A stretch of DNA of 53,722 nucleotides, taken from Bacteroidaceae bacterium. Lineage in GTDB: Bacteria; Bacteroidota; Bacteroidia; Bacteroidales; Bacteroidaceae. Of this stretch, positions 8,591 through 16,473 are shown piece by piece (position 1 is the stretch's first letter; the number at the start of each line of letters is the position of its first letter). The position numbers and the translations under genes are program-made. The notes below the pieces were generated by a model that searched no databases, was not told the DNA's origin, and saw only the letters and a list, made by a program, of their open reading frames with translations. The stretch lies in contig JAEEZX010000061.1 of NCBI GenBank assembly GCA_016292045.1, positions 1 to 53,722 of the forward strand, read 5' to 3'.

Positions 8591-11500
8591 ATGAAGCACA
8601 ATGTACTCATAAAGACTATCTGTCTCATCGCTGTAACTATTGCTATATCCGCAACGGCTGCCGCAGAGATAGACATCACGAGCCGATTCCTCAAGAATTA
8701 CGGGTTCGACAACCATTTCGACCACAAGTCGGGCGAGACCACTACCGTAGCTCAGGAACTGAACAACGTGAGAGGATGGACGTCGGATCTGAGTGCCGAC
8801 TACACTATCCTGGGCGTATATGAATACGGTTTCAAGGGAAGAATCAACGGAACCGCAATGCCCACAAGCGGTTACGAGGAATCAACAGGCGGTGCACTGG
8901 CAGTATCAACGGGATGGGGACAAACGTTCTACCTGTATCAGGAAGTAACCCTTCCCGCAGGAGAATACACCATCTCCGTGCCTACATACAATATGAGAAC
9001 AGTCGTCGGAGGCACTTCCGGACTCGCCTGGATACCCGGCACGGGCACAGCCGTAACCTCCGAACTGACATCCTACCCCTCGAAGGTGTGGACGGTGGAC
9101 TGCATCAATGTCAAGCTGACGAAACAGACCAAGGGTAAGATACAAATAGGCTATAAGGCAGCAGGCGGCGGTTCGACAAATTCTGCCAACATCCTTATTG
9201 ACAACATAAAGATTACCACCACAAAGATGACGGTGTCGAAGAGGACCGTGACGGCTCGCGCCAAAACGCTCTACGGTGACGGCAGCGGCAACGGAGCAGA
9301 GGAACTGAAGGCCGTGTGGGATGCCACTCAAGCCACCTTCAACGATACGGAAGCAAGCGACGAGGATGTCATCACGGCATACTATAATCTGCTGGATGCC
9401 TGCGAGCTGTATCGCCAGAGAAATGCTTCCGAGGAAAATCCTATCGACCAGACGAGCTATATCGTCAATCCCTCGTTTGAAACAAACGGCACAAACGGAT
9501 GGGAGATTCGCAACCTGTCCCTGCAGAGCAACAACGTATTCACAAAGAAAGACGGTACGTATTATGCCGAAACGTGGGTGAATATAGGAGACAGAATAGG
9601 AGAAGCATCTGCATCTCAAACCATCTGTGACCTACCTCGCGGCTACTACAAACTGACGGCTGCAGCGCTGCATATTCAGCAGAGCGGCAGCGGCAGCATA
9701 TCCAACAAGGGCGAACCGCAGACAGGTGCATTCCTCTTTGCCGGAAACACAAAAGAGACTGTCGCATCGATAAAGCAATACGAATTGAAGTTTGCCGTCG
9801 TGGAGGACGGGGAAGACATCGAAATCGGTCTGAAGACGGAAAATCCCACCGGCAACTACCTCTGCGTGGACAATTTCACGCTGCAGTATATCGGTATGGT
9901 GACATCCGAAGTGATTGCAGAAGAAGTGCAACACCTCGTGAGCGAAGCACAGGAATATCTCACGAAGGGTGTGCAGAATACCGTGGCAGAAGCGCTCTCC
10001 ACCGCCATCACCGCCGCACAGACGGCTCTTGACGGCAGCGATGACGAGGCCCTGCTCTCTGCAAGAAGGGCACTCGAGGCCGCTATCGTTGATGCAAAAG
10101 CTTCGCGCAAACTCTATGATGCCCTGCAGGCGCGTATCGACTATGCAGAGAAAGTGAGGGACTGGTGGGAAGGTGTCACGCGCAAGGCTTCAAGTCACGC
10201 CAGCCTCGTGAGCGGCATCAACACCGCAAAGCAGAAACTCACGGACTACACTCTCACGGCAACACAGCTCAACGCTGCCGTAAAAGCCCTCAATTCACGC
10301 ATCTCAGCTGTGGACAAGAAGATATACTGCAGCACAAATGCCTGCGGTACGGACGAACAGTTGCAGGTGGCAACAAACCAGTGGTGCTACGAGCGCAGTA
10401 TGCAGTCGAAGCATTGGATATTGTTCTGGGAAGCCGGCTATGGAAAAGATGCACCGTCTGCCGTGCCCGGCATCCTTGAGAATGCGGACAAGATATTCGA
10501 GCTATATGCCAACGAGCTGGAATTCATCACAATAAATAAAGGCACATCGAAGACCGACACATACAAGATGATAATACGTCTGCGCTACACCACAACCTGG
10601 GAAGCCAGCGGAAGCGGCATCGACAACCAAATCGGTCTACTCACGCTCTCCAATGGTGCACACACGTCACGCAGCGGACAGACTGTGGCACACGAAATCG
10701 GTCACTGCTTCCAATATCAGACGCATTGCGACAACGGCAACTGGAACGGTTGGATGTACAACTGGGGTGCGTCCACACTGAATGTCTTTTGGGAAATGTG
10801 CGCACAGTGGCAGGCCTACAAGTTCTATCCGCATATGCAGTTCGTGTGGGACTCCGGACAGGGCAACGACTGGTTTGGCGGCACAATCAACGGTTTGCAC
10901 CGTCATCCGCTCAGCGTAGACCTCAGATACAACAACTACTTCATACAGGATTACTTCTGCCACAAGCACGGAATGGGATTCCTGGGCACTCTCTGGAACA
11001 AGTCGCAAAGCCCCGAAGACCCCCTGCAGGCATACATGCGCCTCACGATGACGGGAAGCGATGAGGAGAAACTCGACCAACTGAACAACGAGATGTGGGA
11101 ATACGGTGCACGCATGACTACATTCGACATGGATCCGATACGCGACTACGGTGCTTCACGCATCAATTTCCGCAACCAGACAGCACTCACAGAGGATGCA
11201 GAAGGATTCTGGAGCCCCAACGCGAGCGACTGCATTGAGAATTTCGGCAACAATGCCATACGTCTCAACGTGCCTTCAGGAGCAAAGACCGTATATGCCG
11301 AACTCATAGGTGAAGCCGGTAAGGACGGATACACCGCCTACAACGTGACAAAGGCCGGATGGAAGTTCGGTTTTGTTGCCCTCAAGAGCAACGGTGAACG
11401 TGTCTACGGTGATATCGCTTCTGCCACATACGAAGTTCCCTGTAAGTATGTGGCCTTCGACTGCCCTTCCGGATGCACGTATCTGTGGCTTGTAGTAAGC

Positions 11501-11791
11501 GGAGCACCCACAGCCTACTGGACACGCGACTGGCTCTCCTGGAGCGAAGAAAGCACCGCAGAGCAATGGCCTTATCGAGTGAAGCTCCATCAGACCAATG
11601 TCTACGGCAACGCAAACAACAATACCTACCCCACTGCAGTTGCCTCTCTCAAAGCCGCAAATACGGACAATGAGGCCTCTGGAAACGTTTATTCCATCAA
11701 CGGACAAATCGTACGTCGAGGCACAACATCGCTGGAAGGACTCCCGAAGGGTCTCTACGTAGTAAACGGGAAGATAGTAAACGTAAGATAA
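8591..11791 (+). CDS. large secreted HExxH metalloprotease-like protein (DUF6055-like) with T9SS-like tail
   Basis: A 1066-aa protein with a signal peptide to about residue 26. Two carbohydrate-binding-like beta domains (about 30-210 and 290-435) follow, then a helical Ala/Glu-rich region with three helical pairs (about 440-580). The protease-like domain has HEIGH at residues 701-705 and a likely third zinc ligand, E735, in FWEMCAQW. This arrangement resembles the DUF6055 family of putative zinc metallopeptidases. The end (NVYSINGQIVRRGTTSLEGL, then GLYVVNGKIVNVR) is a T9SS-type sorting tail, so it is probably surface-exposed. It follows the GHL10-type gene by 33 nt and ends just before a strong terminator. 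The target is unknown; glycoprotein or mucin attack is a guess from the binding domains. Confidence 0.7.
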   Translation: MKHNVLIKTICLIAVTIAISATAAAEIDITSRFLKNYGFDNHFDHKSGETTTVAQELNNVRGWTSDLSADYTILGVYEYGFKGRINGTAMPTSGYEESTGGALAVSTGWGQTFYLYQEVTLPAGEYTISVPTYNMRTVVGGTSGLAWIPGTGTAVTSELTSYPSKVWTVDCINVKLTKQTKGKIQIGYKAAGGGSTNSANILIDNIKITTTKMTVSKRTVTARAKTLYGDGSGNGAEELKAVWDATQATFNDTEASDEDVITAYYNLLDACELYRQRNASEENPIDQTSYIVNPSFETNGTNGWEIRNLSLQSNNVFTKKDGTYYAETWVNIGDRIGEASASQTICDLPRGYYKLTAAALHIQQSGSGSISNKGEPQTGAFLFAGNTKETVASIKQYELKFAVVEDGEDIEIGLKTENPTGNYLCVDNFTLQYIGMVTSEVIAEEVQHLVSEAQEYLTKGVQNTVAEALSTAITAAQTALDGSDDEALLSARRALEAAIVDAKASRKLYDALQARIDYAEKVRDWWEGVTRKASSHASLVSGINTAKQKLTDYTLTATQLNAAVKALNSRISAVDKKIYCSTNACGTDEQLQVATNQWCYERSMQSKHWILFWEAGYGKDAPSAVPGILENADKIFELYANELEFITINKGTSKTDTYKMIIRLRYTTTWEASGSGIDNQIGLLTLSNGAHTSRSGQTVAHEIGHCFQYQTHCDNGNWNGWMYNWGASTLNVFWEMCAQWQAYKFYPHMQFVWDSGQGNDWFGGTINGLHRHPLSVDLRYNNYFIQDYFCHKHGMGFLGTLWNKSQSPEDPLQAYMRLTMTGSDEEKLDQLNNEMWEYGARMTTFDMDPIRDYGASRINFRNQTALTEDAEGFWSPNASDCIENFGNNAIRLNVPSGAKTVYAELIGEAGKDGYTAYNVTKAGWKFGFVALKSNGERVYGDIASATYEVPCKYVAFDCPSGCTYLWLVVSGAPTAYWTRDWLSWSEESTAEQWPYRVKLHQTNVYGNANNNTYPTAVASLKAANTDNEASGNVYSINGQIVRRGTTSLEGLPKGLYVVNGKIVNVR

Positions 11792-11795
11792 ATCA

Positions 11796-11827
11796 CACAA
11801 GGGAGCTCTTTACTGGGCTCCCTTGTG
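11796..11827. terminator. bidirectional intrinsic terminator
   Basis: A perfect 11-bp stem (CACAAGGGAGC with GCTCCCTTGTG) encloses a 10-nt loop. It lies between the convergent metalloprotease gene and the leftward DUF5715-aroE group. The stop codon of the small basic gene lies inside the loop. Confidence 0.75.
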
Positions 11828-12028
11828 ACGATTGGCACGGGCGCGACGGATATCAGCCTTTTTATGAGCAGAGGCACTGCCGTGAGCGCCTGTGATATAC
11901 TGCTTCTTCCTGGCTTTGGTCTTCACCTTGCCCTCCTGACTCTGGGTGTTTTTCCCGGAAGTCTTACTCTTGAATGTGATACCGCCCATAATGACGGCAT
12001 CGATATCGTCTCCTCCAAACTTATTCAT
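11810..12028 (-). CDS. small Lys/Arg-rich protein of unknown function (72 aa)
   Basis: The ATG overlaps the aroE stop by 8 nt and the reading frame runs to a TAA inside the bidirectional terminator loop, as expected for the last gene of a transcript. The N-terminus is acidic (MNKFGGDDIDAVIMGG) and the rest strongly basic (KVKTKARKKQ, HKKADIRRARANRHKG), suggesting nucleic-acid or ribosome binding. No family is recognised. The overlaps favour a real gene, but the low sequence complexity leaves doubt. Confidence 0.45.
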   Translation of the reverse strand: MNKFGGDDIDAVIMGGITFKSKTSGKNTQSQEGKVKTKARKKQYITGAHGSASAHKKADIRRARANRHKGAQ

Positions 12029-12764
12029 CGTCGTCCGTATTCCAAAAATTCCACGAAGCCAAAGCCTGCAAACGTAGCATCTCCAGTCCGTTTTTCACCG
12101 TCGCACCTGCTGAGCTTCCTTTTTTCATAAAGAGCGTCTCTGTGGGATTATACACCAAATCATACAGCAGATGACGAGTGGTGAGCATATCATAAGGTAT
12201 GTCGGGACACTCGTCCACGTGCGGGAACATACCCACAGGACTGCAGTTCACTATAACTTCATGCTCCGCCATCGCCTCCTGAGTCAAATCTCCGTAGGTC
12301 AGAGCATTTCCTCCGCTGCGACGGCTCACCTGTGTAGGTTCTATGCCGAGACGCGTCAAACCCGCCCATATGGCTTTAGACGCACCACCGCTGCCAAGAA
12401 CGAGAGCACGCCTGTGATGGGATTTGAGCAAAGGACGGATACTGTCCATGAAACCGATAATGTCGCTGTTGAAGCCTTTCATATGCCCTTCACGGATGCG
12501 TATCACATTCACAGCGCCTATTTCCTCAGCCTCCGGTGATATCGAGTCCAAGAGAGGGATGATTGCCTGTTTGTGGGGAATGGTGCAGTTGAGACCGCGA
12601 AGCATCGGATGCTCTTTCACTACATCAAGCAACAACTCTGCCTTCTCTATCTCAAAATTCAGATACTCCGCCTCGATATGATGCTCCGGGAAGAACTCCT
12701 CATTGAAAAAACGACGGGAGAAACTATGCCCCAGAGGATATCCTATCAGACCGTATTGCTCCAT
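12021..12764 (-). CDS. aroE: shikimate dehydrogenase
   Basis: A 247-aa enzyme reducing 3-dehydroshikimate to shikimate with NADPH in chorismate and aromatic amino-acid synthesis. The N-terminus YGLIGYPLGHSFSRRFFNE carries the family's substrate-binding Ser pair. NCTIPHKQAIIP contains the catalytic Lys, GFNSDIIGF the catalytic Asp, and LVLGSGGASKAIW is the glycine-rich nucleotide-binding loop; VNCSPVGMFP is also typical. The length fits a short AroE. It begins 3 nt after the stop of the DUF5715 gene and shares its transcript. Confidence 0.95.
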   Translation of the reverse strand: MEQYGLIGYPLGHSFSRRFFNEEFFPEHHIEAEYLNFEIEKAELLLDVVKEHPMLRGLNCTIPHKQAIIPLLDSISPEAEEIGAVNVIRIREGHMKGFNSDIIGFMDSIRPLLKSHHRRALVLGSGGASKAIWAGLTRLGIEPTQVSRRSGGNALTYGDLTQEAMAEHEVIVNCSPVGMFPHVDECPDIPYDMLTTRHLLYDLVYNPTETLFMKKGSSAGATVKNGLEMLRLQALASWNFWNTDDDE

Positions 12765-12767
12765 CGT

Positions 12768-13571
12768 TCAACGGCAAGTGACGTGGAAGCAACCCTGCTT
12801 CACCTCGTATTTGACATAGCAGCGTCCCTCCATGCGCTTATCACGCAGCACTTCGGAAAGAACGTATTTTAGAGTATCGTCACGCACCGGACGGTTTACG
12901 GCATCATAGCGATTGTAACAGATGTCAAAGGTCGTACCGTAACGATGACACGACTGGGGGCTGGCATTGTAATTCACCTGACGCAGTTTGCGCACATCCT
13001 CTTCCGTACGCAACATGCTGCTTACTATGATTCTGTGCATCGGTACACCCTTGAGTGACAATGAGTCCATGAAAGCGTGTCCTATCTCACGCAAGAGCTC
13101 ATGAGCACGGGGCACCAGATACGGAATAGACGACTTCATGCGAGGGTCTAACACATAGAACGGATCCGAACCGGCATACACCAACCCGTCCTTCATCTGT
13201 TCTGCAGAATCCCTGTTCTCAATGGGTTTCACACCCCAATAAAGAGCTGCGTCCATATGGACATCCTCCTTATCAGGAAAACTTATGGCGTATGACACCA
13301 CCGAACGGATAGGATGCGGATTAGAACGGGACGTACGTGCTCTTCTGGCTTGAGGCACAGATTCCTTGACCGGCTCTGCCTCTACCGTCTGCAGGGGCTC
13401 CTGAATTTCCTCCGGCTCCGCTATAATGACATTGTCCTCTGTCACTTCCGCTACAACTTCGTCGTCAGAGGCACCTTTATTGATATGGTTTGTACACATT
13501 TTCACCAAGCCCAAAAAGAGCACAATGAAAACGTATCCGCTCAAAAATATTTTTTTCTTTATTCGTTTCAT
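12768..13571 (-). CDS. DUF5715 family protein, M15-peptidase-like, membrane-anchored
   Basis: The start at 13571 gives MKRIKKKIFLSGYVFIVLFL, a single N-terminal membrane segment; a longer in-frame extension would lie upstream of the promoter. After an acidic/Pro linker comes a domain containing SSMLRTEEDVRKLR, then SCHRYGTTFDICYNRY and, near the end, GCFHVTCR. The His-x(6)-Asp plus a late His spacing matches zinc ligands of M15 D,D-carboxypeptidases (SxHxxGxAxD and a C-terminal His). A role in trimming peptidoglycan peptides at the outer face of the inner membrane is plausible. It heads the group with aroE. Confidence 0.65.
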   Translation of the reverse strand: MKRIKKKIFLSGYVFIVLFLGLVKMCTNHINKGASDDEVVAEVTEDNVIIAEPEEIQEPLQTVEAEPVKESVPQARRARTSRSNPHPIRSVVSYAISFPDKEDVHMDAALYWGVKPIENRDSAEQMKDGLVYAGSDPFYVLDPRMKSSIPYLVPRAHELLREIGHAFMDSLSLKGVPMHRIIVSSMLRTEEDVRKLRQVNYNASPQSCHRYGTTFDICYNRYDAVNRPVRDDTLKYVLSEVLRDKRMEGRCYVKYEVKQGCFHVTCR

Positions 13572-13585
13572 AACAAATACAGGTG

Positions 13586-13593
13586 CAAAAGTA
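13586..13593 (-). promoter_or_regulatory. -7 promoter element for the DUF5715-aroE transcript
   Basis: CAAAAGTA on the + strand reads TACTTTTG on the minus strand. The start codon is 15 nt downstream. It is part of a divergent promoter pair with 13657-13664. Confidence 0.55.
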
Positions 13594-13656
13594 ACGATTT
13601 TTTCTGAATTACATATTTCAAGAGAGCATTTATTTTTTGCATCAACTCTTTTTTCG

Positions 13657-13664
13657 TACTTTTG
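13657..13664 (+). promoter_or_regulatory. -7 promoter element for the AICAR transformylase gene
   Basis: TACTTTTG fits TAnnTTTG; a TTTG at 13636-13639 lies 17 nt upstream as a possible -33 element. The start codon is at 13689. Confidence 0.6.
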
Positions 13665-13688
13665 CAACGCAAATAATATCACAAAACA

Positions 13689-14870
13689 ATGAAAGAACTG
13701 GAACTTAAATATGGCTGCAACCCCAACCAGAAGCCATCTCGCATCTTTATGACGGAAGGAGAACTTCCACTCACAGTGCTTAACGGCCGTCCCGGATACA
13801 TCAATTTTCTGGACGCCCTCAACTCATGGCAGTTGGTCAAGGAACTGAAGGAAGCCACTGGTCTCCCTGCCGCAGCGTCGTTCAAGCACGTTTCCCCCGC
13901 AGGCGCTGCAGTGGGCCTGCCCTTGTCCGACACTCTCAAGAAAATCTACTGGGTGGAGGACGCTCCCCTGCCCCTCACTCCCATAGCATGTGCCTATGCA
14001 AGAGCTCGCGGTGCCGACCGCATGTCGTCCTATGGTGACTTTATTGCATTGAGCGATGAGTGTGACGAAGCCACAGCACGCCTCATCAACCGCGAGGTGT
14101 CGGACGGTGTAATTGCCCCAAGCTACAGTCCGAAAGCTCTGGAGGTGCTGAAGGCCAAGAGAAAGGGCACCTACAATGTCATCCAGATAGATCCCTCATA
14201 CCGTCCCGAGCCCATAGAGCGCAAACAGGTGTTCGGCATCACATTTGAGCAGGGACGCAACGAGGTGAACCTCGCTGACCCCGCACTCTTCGAGAACATC
14301 CCCACCAAGAACAAGAAATTCCCCGAGGACAAGAAACGCGACCTCATCATCGCACTTATCACGTTGAAATACACGCAGTCCAACTCCGTGTGCTACGTGA
14401 AGGACGGTCAGGCCATAGGTATCGGTGCCGGACAGCAGAGCCGCATCCACTGTACCCGTCTGGCCGGACAGAAGGCTGATATCTGGTGGATGCGCCAGCA
14501 CCCCAAAGTGATGAATCTGCCCTTTGTGGAAGGCATCCGTCGCGCAGACCGTGACAACACCATCGACCTTTACATCGGTCCCGAGAGAGAAGATGTCCTG
14601 AAAGACGGCGCATGGCAACAGTTCTTCACCACACGTCCTGAACCCCTCACAGAAGAAGAGACACGTGAGTGGCTGGCCAAGAACACGGGAGTGTGTCTGG
14701 GCAGCGACGCTTTCTTTCCCTTCGGTGACAATGTCGAGAGAGCACACAAGAGCGGTGTGGAATATATCGCACAGGCCGGTGGTTCAGTAAGAGACGACCA
14801 TGTCATCATGACATGTGACAAATACAATATTGCAATGGCCTTTACCGGCATAAGACTTTTCCATCATTGA
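13689..14870 (+). CDS. purH: stand-alone AICAR transformylase (PurH C-terminal activity only)
   Basis: A 393-aa protein matching the formyltransferase part of PurH, which adds a formyl group from 10-formyl-tetrahydrofolate to AICAR in purine synthesis. ASFKHVSPAGAAVG contains the catalytic Lys-His pair, and TLKYTQSNSVCYVKDGQAIG, GAGQQSRIHCTRLAG and GSDAFFPFGDNVERA are conserved. The usual N-terminal IMP cyclohydrolase domain (about 200 aa) is absent, so IMP formation would need a separate or second PurH elsewhere. The native start (MKELELKYGCNPNQKPSRIF) and promoter are intact, so this is a normal short form, not a truncation. Its TGA overlaps the next ATG (TGATG). Confidence 0.9.
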   Translation: MKELELKYGCNPNQKPSRIFMTEGELPLTVLNGRPGYINFLDALNSWQLVKELKEATGLPAAASFKHVSPAGAAVGLPLSDTLKKIYWVEDAPLPLTPIACAYARARGADRMSSYGDFIALSDECDEATARLINREVSDGVIAPSYSPKALEVLKAKRKGTYNVIQIDPSYRPEPIERKQVFGITFEQGRNEVNLADPALFENIPTKNKKFPEDKKRDLIIALITLKYTQSNSVCYVKDGQAIGIGAGQQSRIHCTRLAGQKADIWWMRQHPKVMNLPFVEGIRRADRDNTIDLYIGPEREDVLKDGAWQQFFTTRPEPLTEEETREWLAKNTGVCLGSDAFFPFGDNVERAHKSGVEYIAQAGGSVRDDHVIMTCDKYNIAMAFTGIRLFHH

Positions 14871-16453
14871 TGAAACACTTCCTGCTTTTGTTTTCCGCAT
14901 TCGCCATCACGCTCTCCTCATGGGGAGATGATAACGTCGCTGTGGTTCCCGGTGCACAGTATGTGCTACGCAATGTGGTCACAGGCAGCTATCTCATGAA
15001 AGACGGAACCACCACGAAAGACGAGGCTACAGCCTCCAACTGGCGCGTGGTGACCAATGATACAGTACATTACAGCGATGCAGAAAAACTCTACGTCGTT
15101 TACAGCGACGATGCCGTGATGCAACTGACCAACAGCGGCGGAGGATGGAAGGTCGCTTTCACCGGCAAGGGCAACACCACTTATGTGATGCCCAGCACTA
15201 CAACGGAAAAGGCCTTTAAGTTCCGTTACCGCTTTGCGCTAGACACGCGTTACCTCAACGTAGAAGTGGATGCCGAGGGCCGGGAAAAACTGACTGCGGC
15301 ACACACGGCATCACGTTACAACGACTGGGAGTTCGTGCCGACGACACACCCGAAAGACTATCGCTACCGTCTGATGAAAATGAACCGATCGGGCGACAAC
15401 ACGAAATACTCTGTCGCCTATCTCTCGCACGATGTTTTGGGCGAGGAAGTGTGGCTCTCGGGATGGGTGGCAGTGCCCACCGTTTCTGAAGGCGGTGCGT
15501 GCAACGCAGACCACGTGCTCTTCTCCGCTCACCTCACGCAATGCAAGAACACGGAAGTGCCCTCGCAATTTGATCCGTACGACGGGCTCACGTTCAGTCT
15601 TTCCGGCAACAAACCCGTAATGATTGAGCCTGATTATTTGGGCTACGGCATCACCAAAGACCGAGAACATCCCTACTGCGCCCCCGACATCATGGCCGAA
15701 GAAAGCGTGGACCTGATGCTCGCGGTGCACGACATGCTGCGCGACATGCATGCCATGGACTGCTCGACGGGCGCCTATCCCACCTACGGCATCGGTTATT
15801 CTCAGGGCGGCGCTGTCATCCTAGCCTGCCAAAGACATGTAGAGAATTCACCCAAACTCACAGAAGCACAACGCAACGCCATCCACTGGGTGCGTACCTG
15901 CGCCGGAGCCGGCCCCTACTGCCCGCTGGCCACCATATCGCATTACTACTTCCAAGACAAGTTGGCGATGCCTGTAGCTGCACCGCTGCTGGTGATGGGG
16001 ATGGTGGCAGCCTACCCGGACATCTTCGGTGATATCAAAGCGGAGGATTACTTCTCCGAGGCCTTCAATGCCGCTGGTATCGTGGATAAAGTGCGCTCCA
16101 CCGACTACACTATTGAAGAGCTCAACGAGGCCATCAAAAAAGCTTGCGGCGACACCATGCAGGGCTTACTCTCAGAGGAAGCCAAAGATGTTAATTCCGA
16201 CCTCACGCAACACCTGCTTAAAGCAATGGGATGCAGTGATCTGACACGCGATTGGAGTCCGAAAGCCGATATCTGGTTTTTCCACAACACGGACGATGAT
16301 GTCGTGCCTTACCTCAACACCATTGCTGCTTATAAGGGGTTGAAGGACCGCTGTCAGGGCGAGTGTGTCATACACAACCCTGGTATAGGTATGTCTCACA
16401 TACCCGCAGCCGTAGAATTTATGGCACGCATGATTCTTGGCAATTACAAATAA
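14870..16453 (+). CDS. secreted alpha/beta hydrolase with N-terminal lectin-like domain (copy 1)
   Basis: The ATG overlaps the preceding stop (TGATG). The product (527 aa) has a signal peptide (MKHFLLLFSAFAITLSSWG). A domain of about 130 residues framed by AQYVLRNVVTGSYLM and NDWEFVP follows, resembling ricin-type beta-trefoil carbohydrate-binding domains. The C-terminal 350 residues are an alpha/beta hydrolase with nucleophile S311 in GIGYSQGGAV, a likely acid in FHNTDDDVVPYLN and the His in GMSHIPAAV. IEPDYLGYGIT and EESVDLMLAVHDML are typical of the lipase/esterase-like family of Bacteroidetes. Substrate is unknown; an esterase acting on an acylated glycan is a reasonable guess. The next gene is a paralogue. 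Confidence 0.75.
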   Translation: MKHFLLLFSAFAITLSSWGDDNVAVVPGAQYVLRNVVTGSYLMKDGTTTKDEATASNWRVVTNDTVHYSDAEKLYVVYSDDAVMQLTNSGGGWKVAFTGKGNTTYVMPSTTTEKAFKFRYRFALDTRYLNVEVDAEGREKLTAAHTASRYNDWEFVPTTHPKDYRYRLMKMNRSGDNTKYSVAYLSHDVLGEEVWLSGWVAVPTVSEGGACNADHVLFSAHLTQCKNTEVPSQFDPYDGLTFSLSGNKPVMIEPDYLGYGITKDREHPYCAPDIMAEESVDLMLAVHDMLRDMHAMDCSTGAYPTYGIGYSQGGAVILACQRHVENSPKLTEAQRNAIHWVRTCAGAGPYCPLATISHYYFQDKLAMPVAAPLLVMGMVAAYPDIFGDIKAEDYFSEAFNAAGIVDKVRSTDYTIEELNEAIKKACGDTMQGLLSEEAKDVNSDLTQHLLKAMGCSDLTRDWSPKADIWFFHNTDDDVVPYLNTIAAYKGLKDRCQGECVIHNPGIGMSHIPAAVEFMARMILGNYK

Positions 16454-16473
16454 CCGCCACACTACAGACAAAA

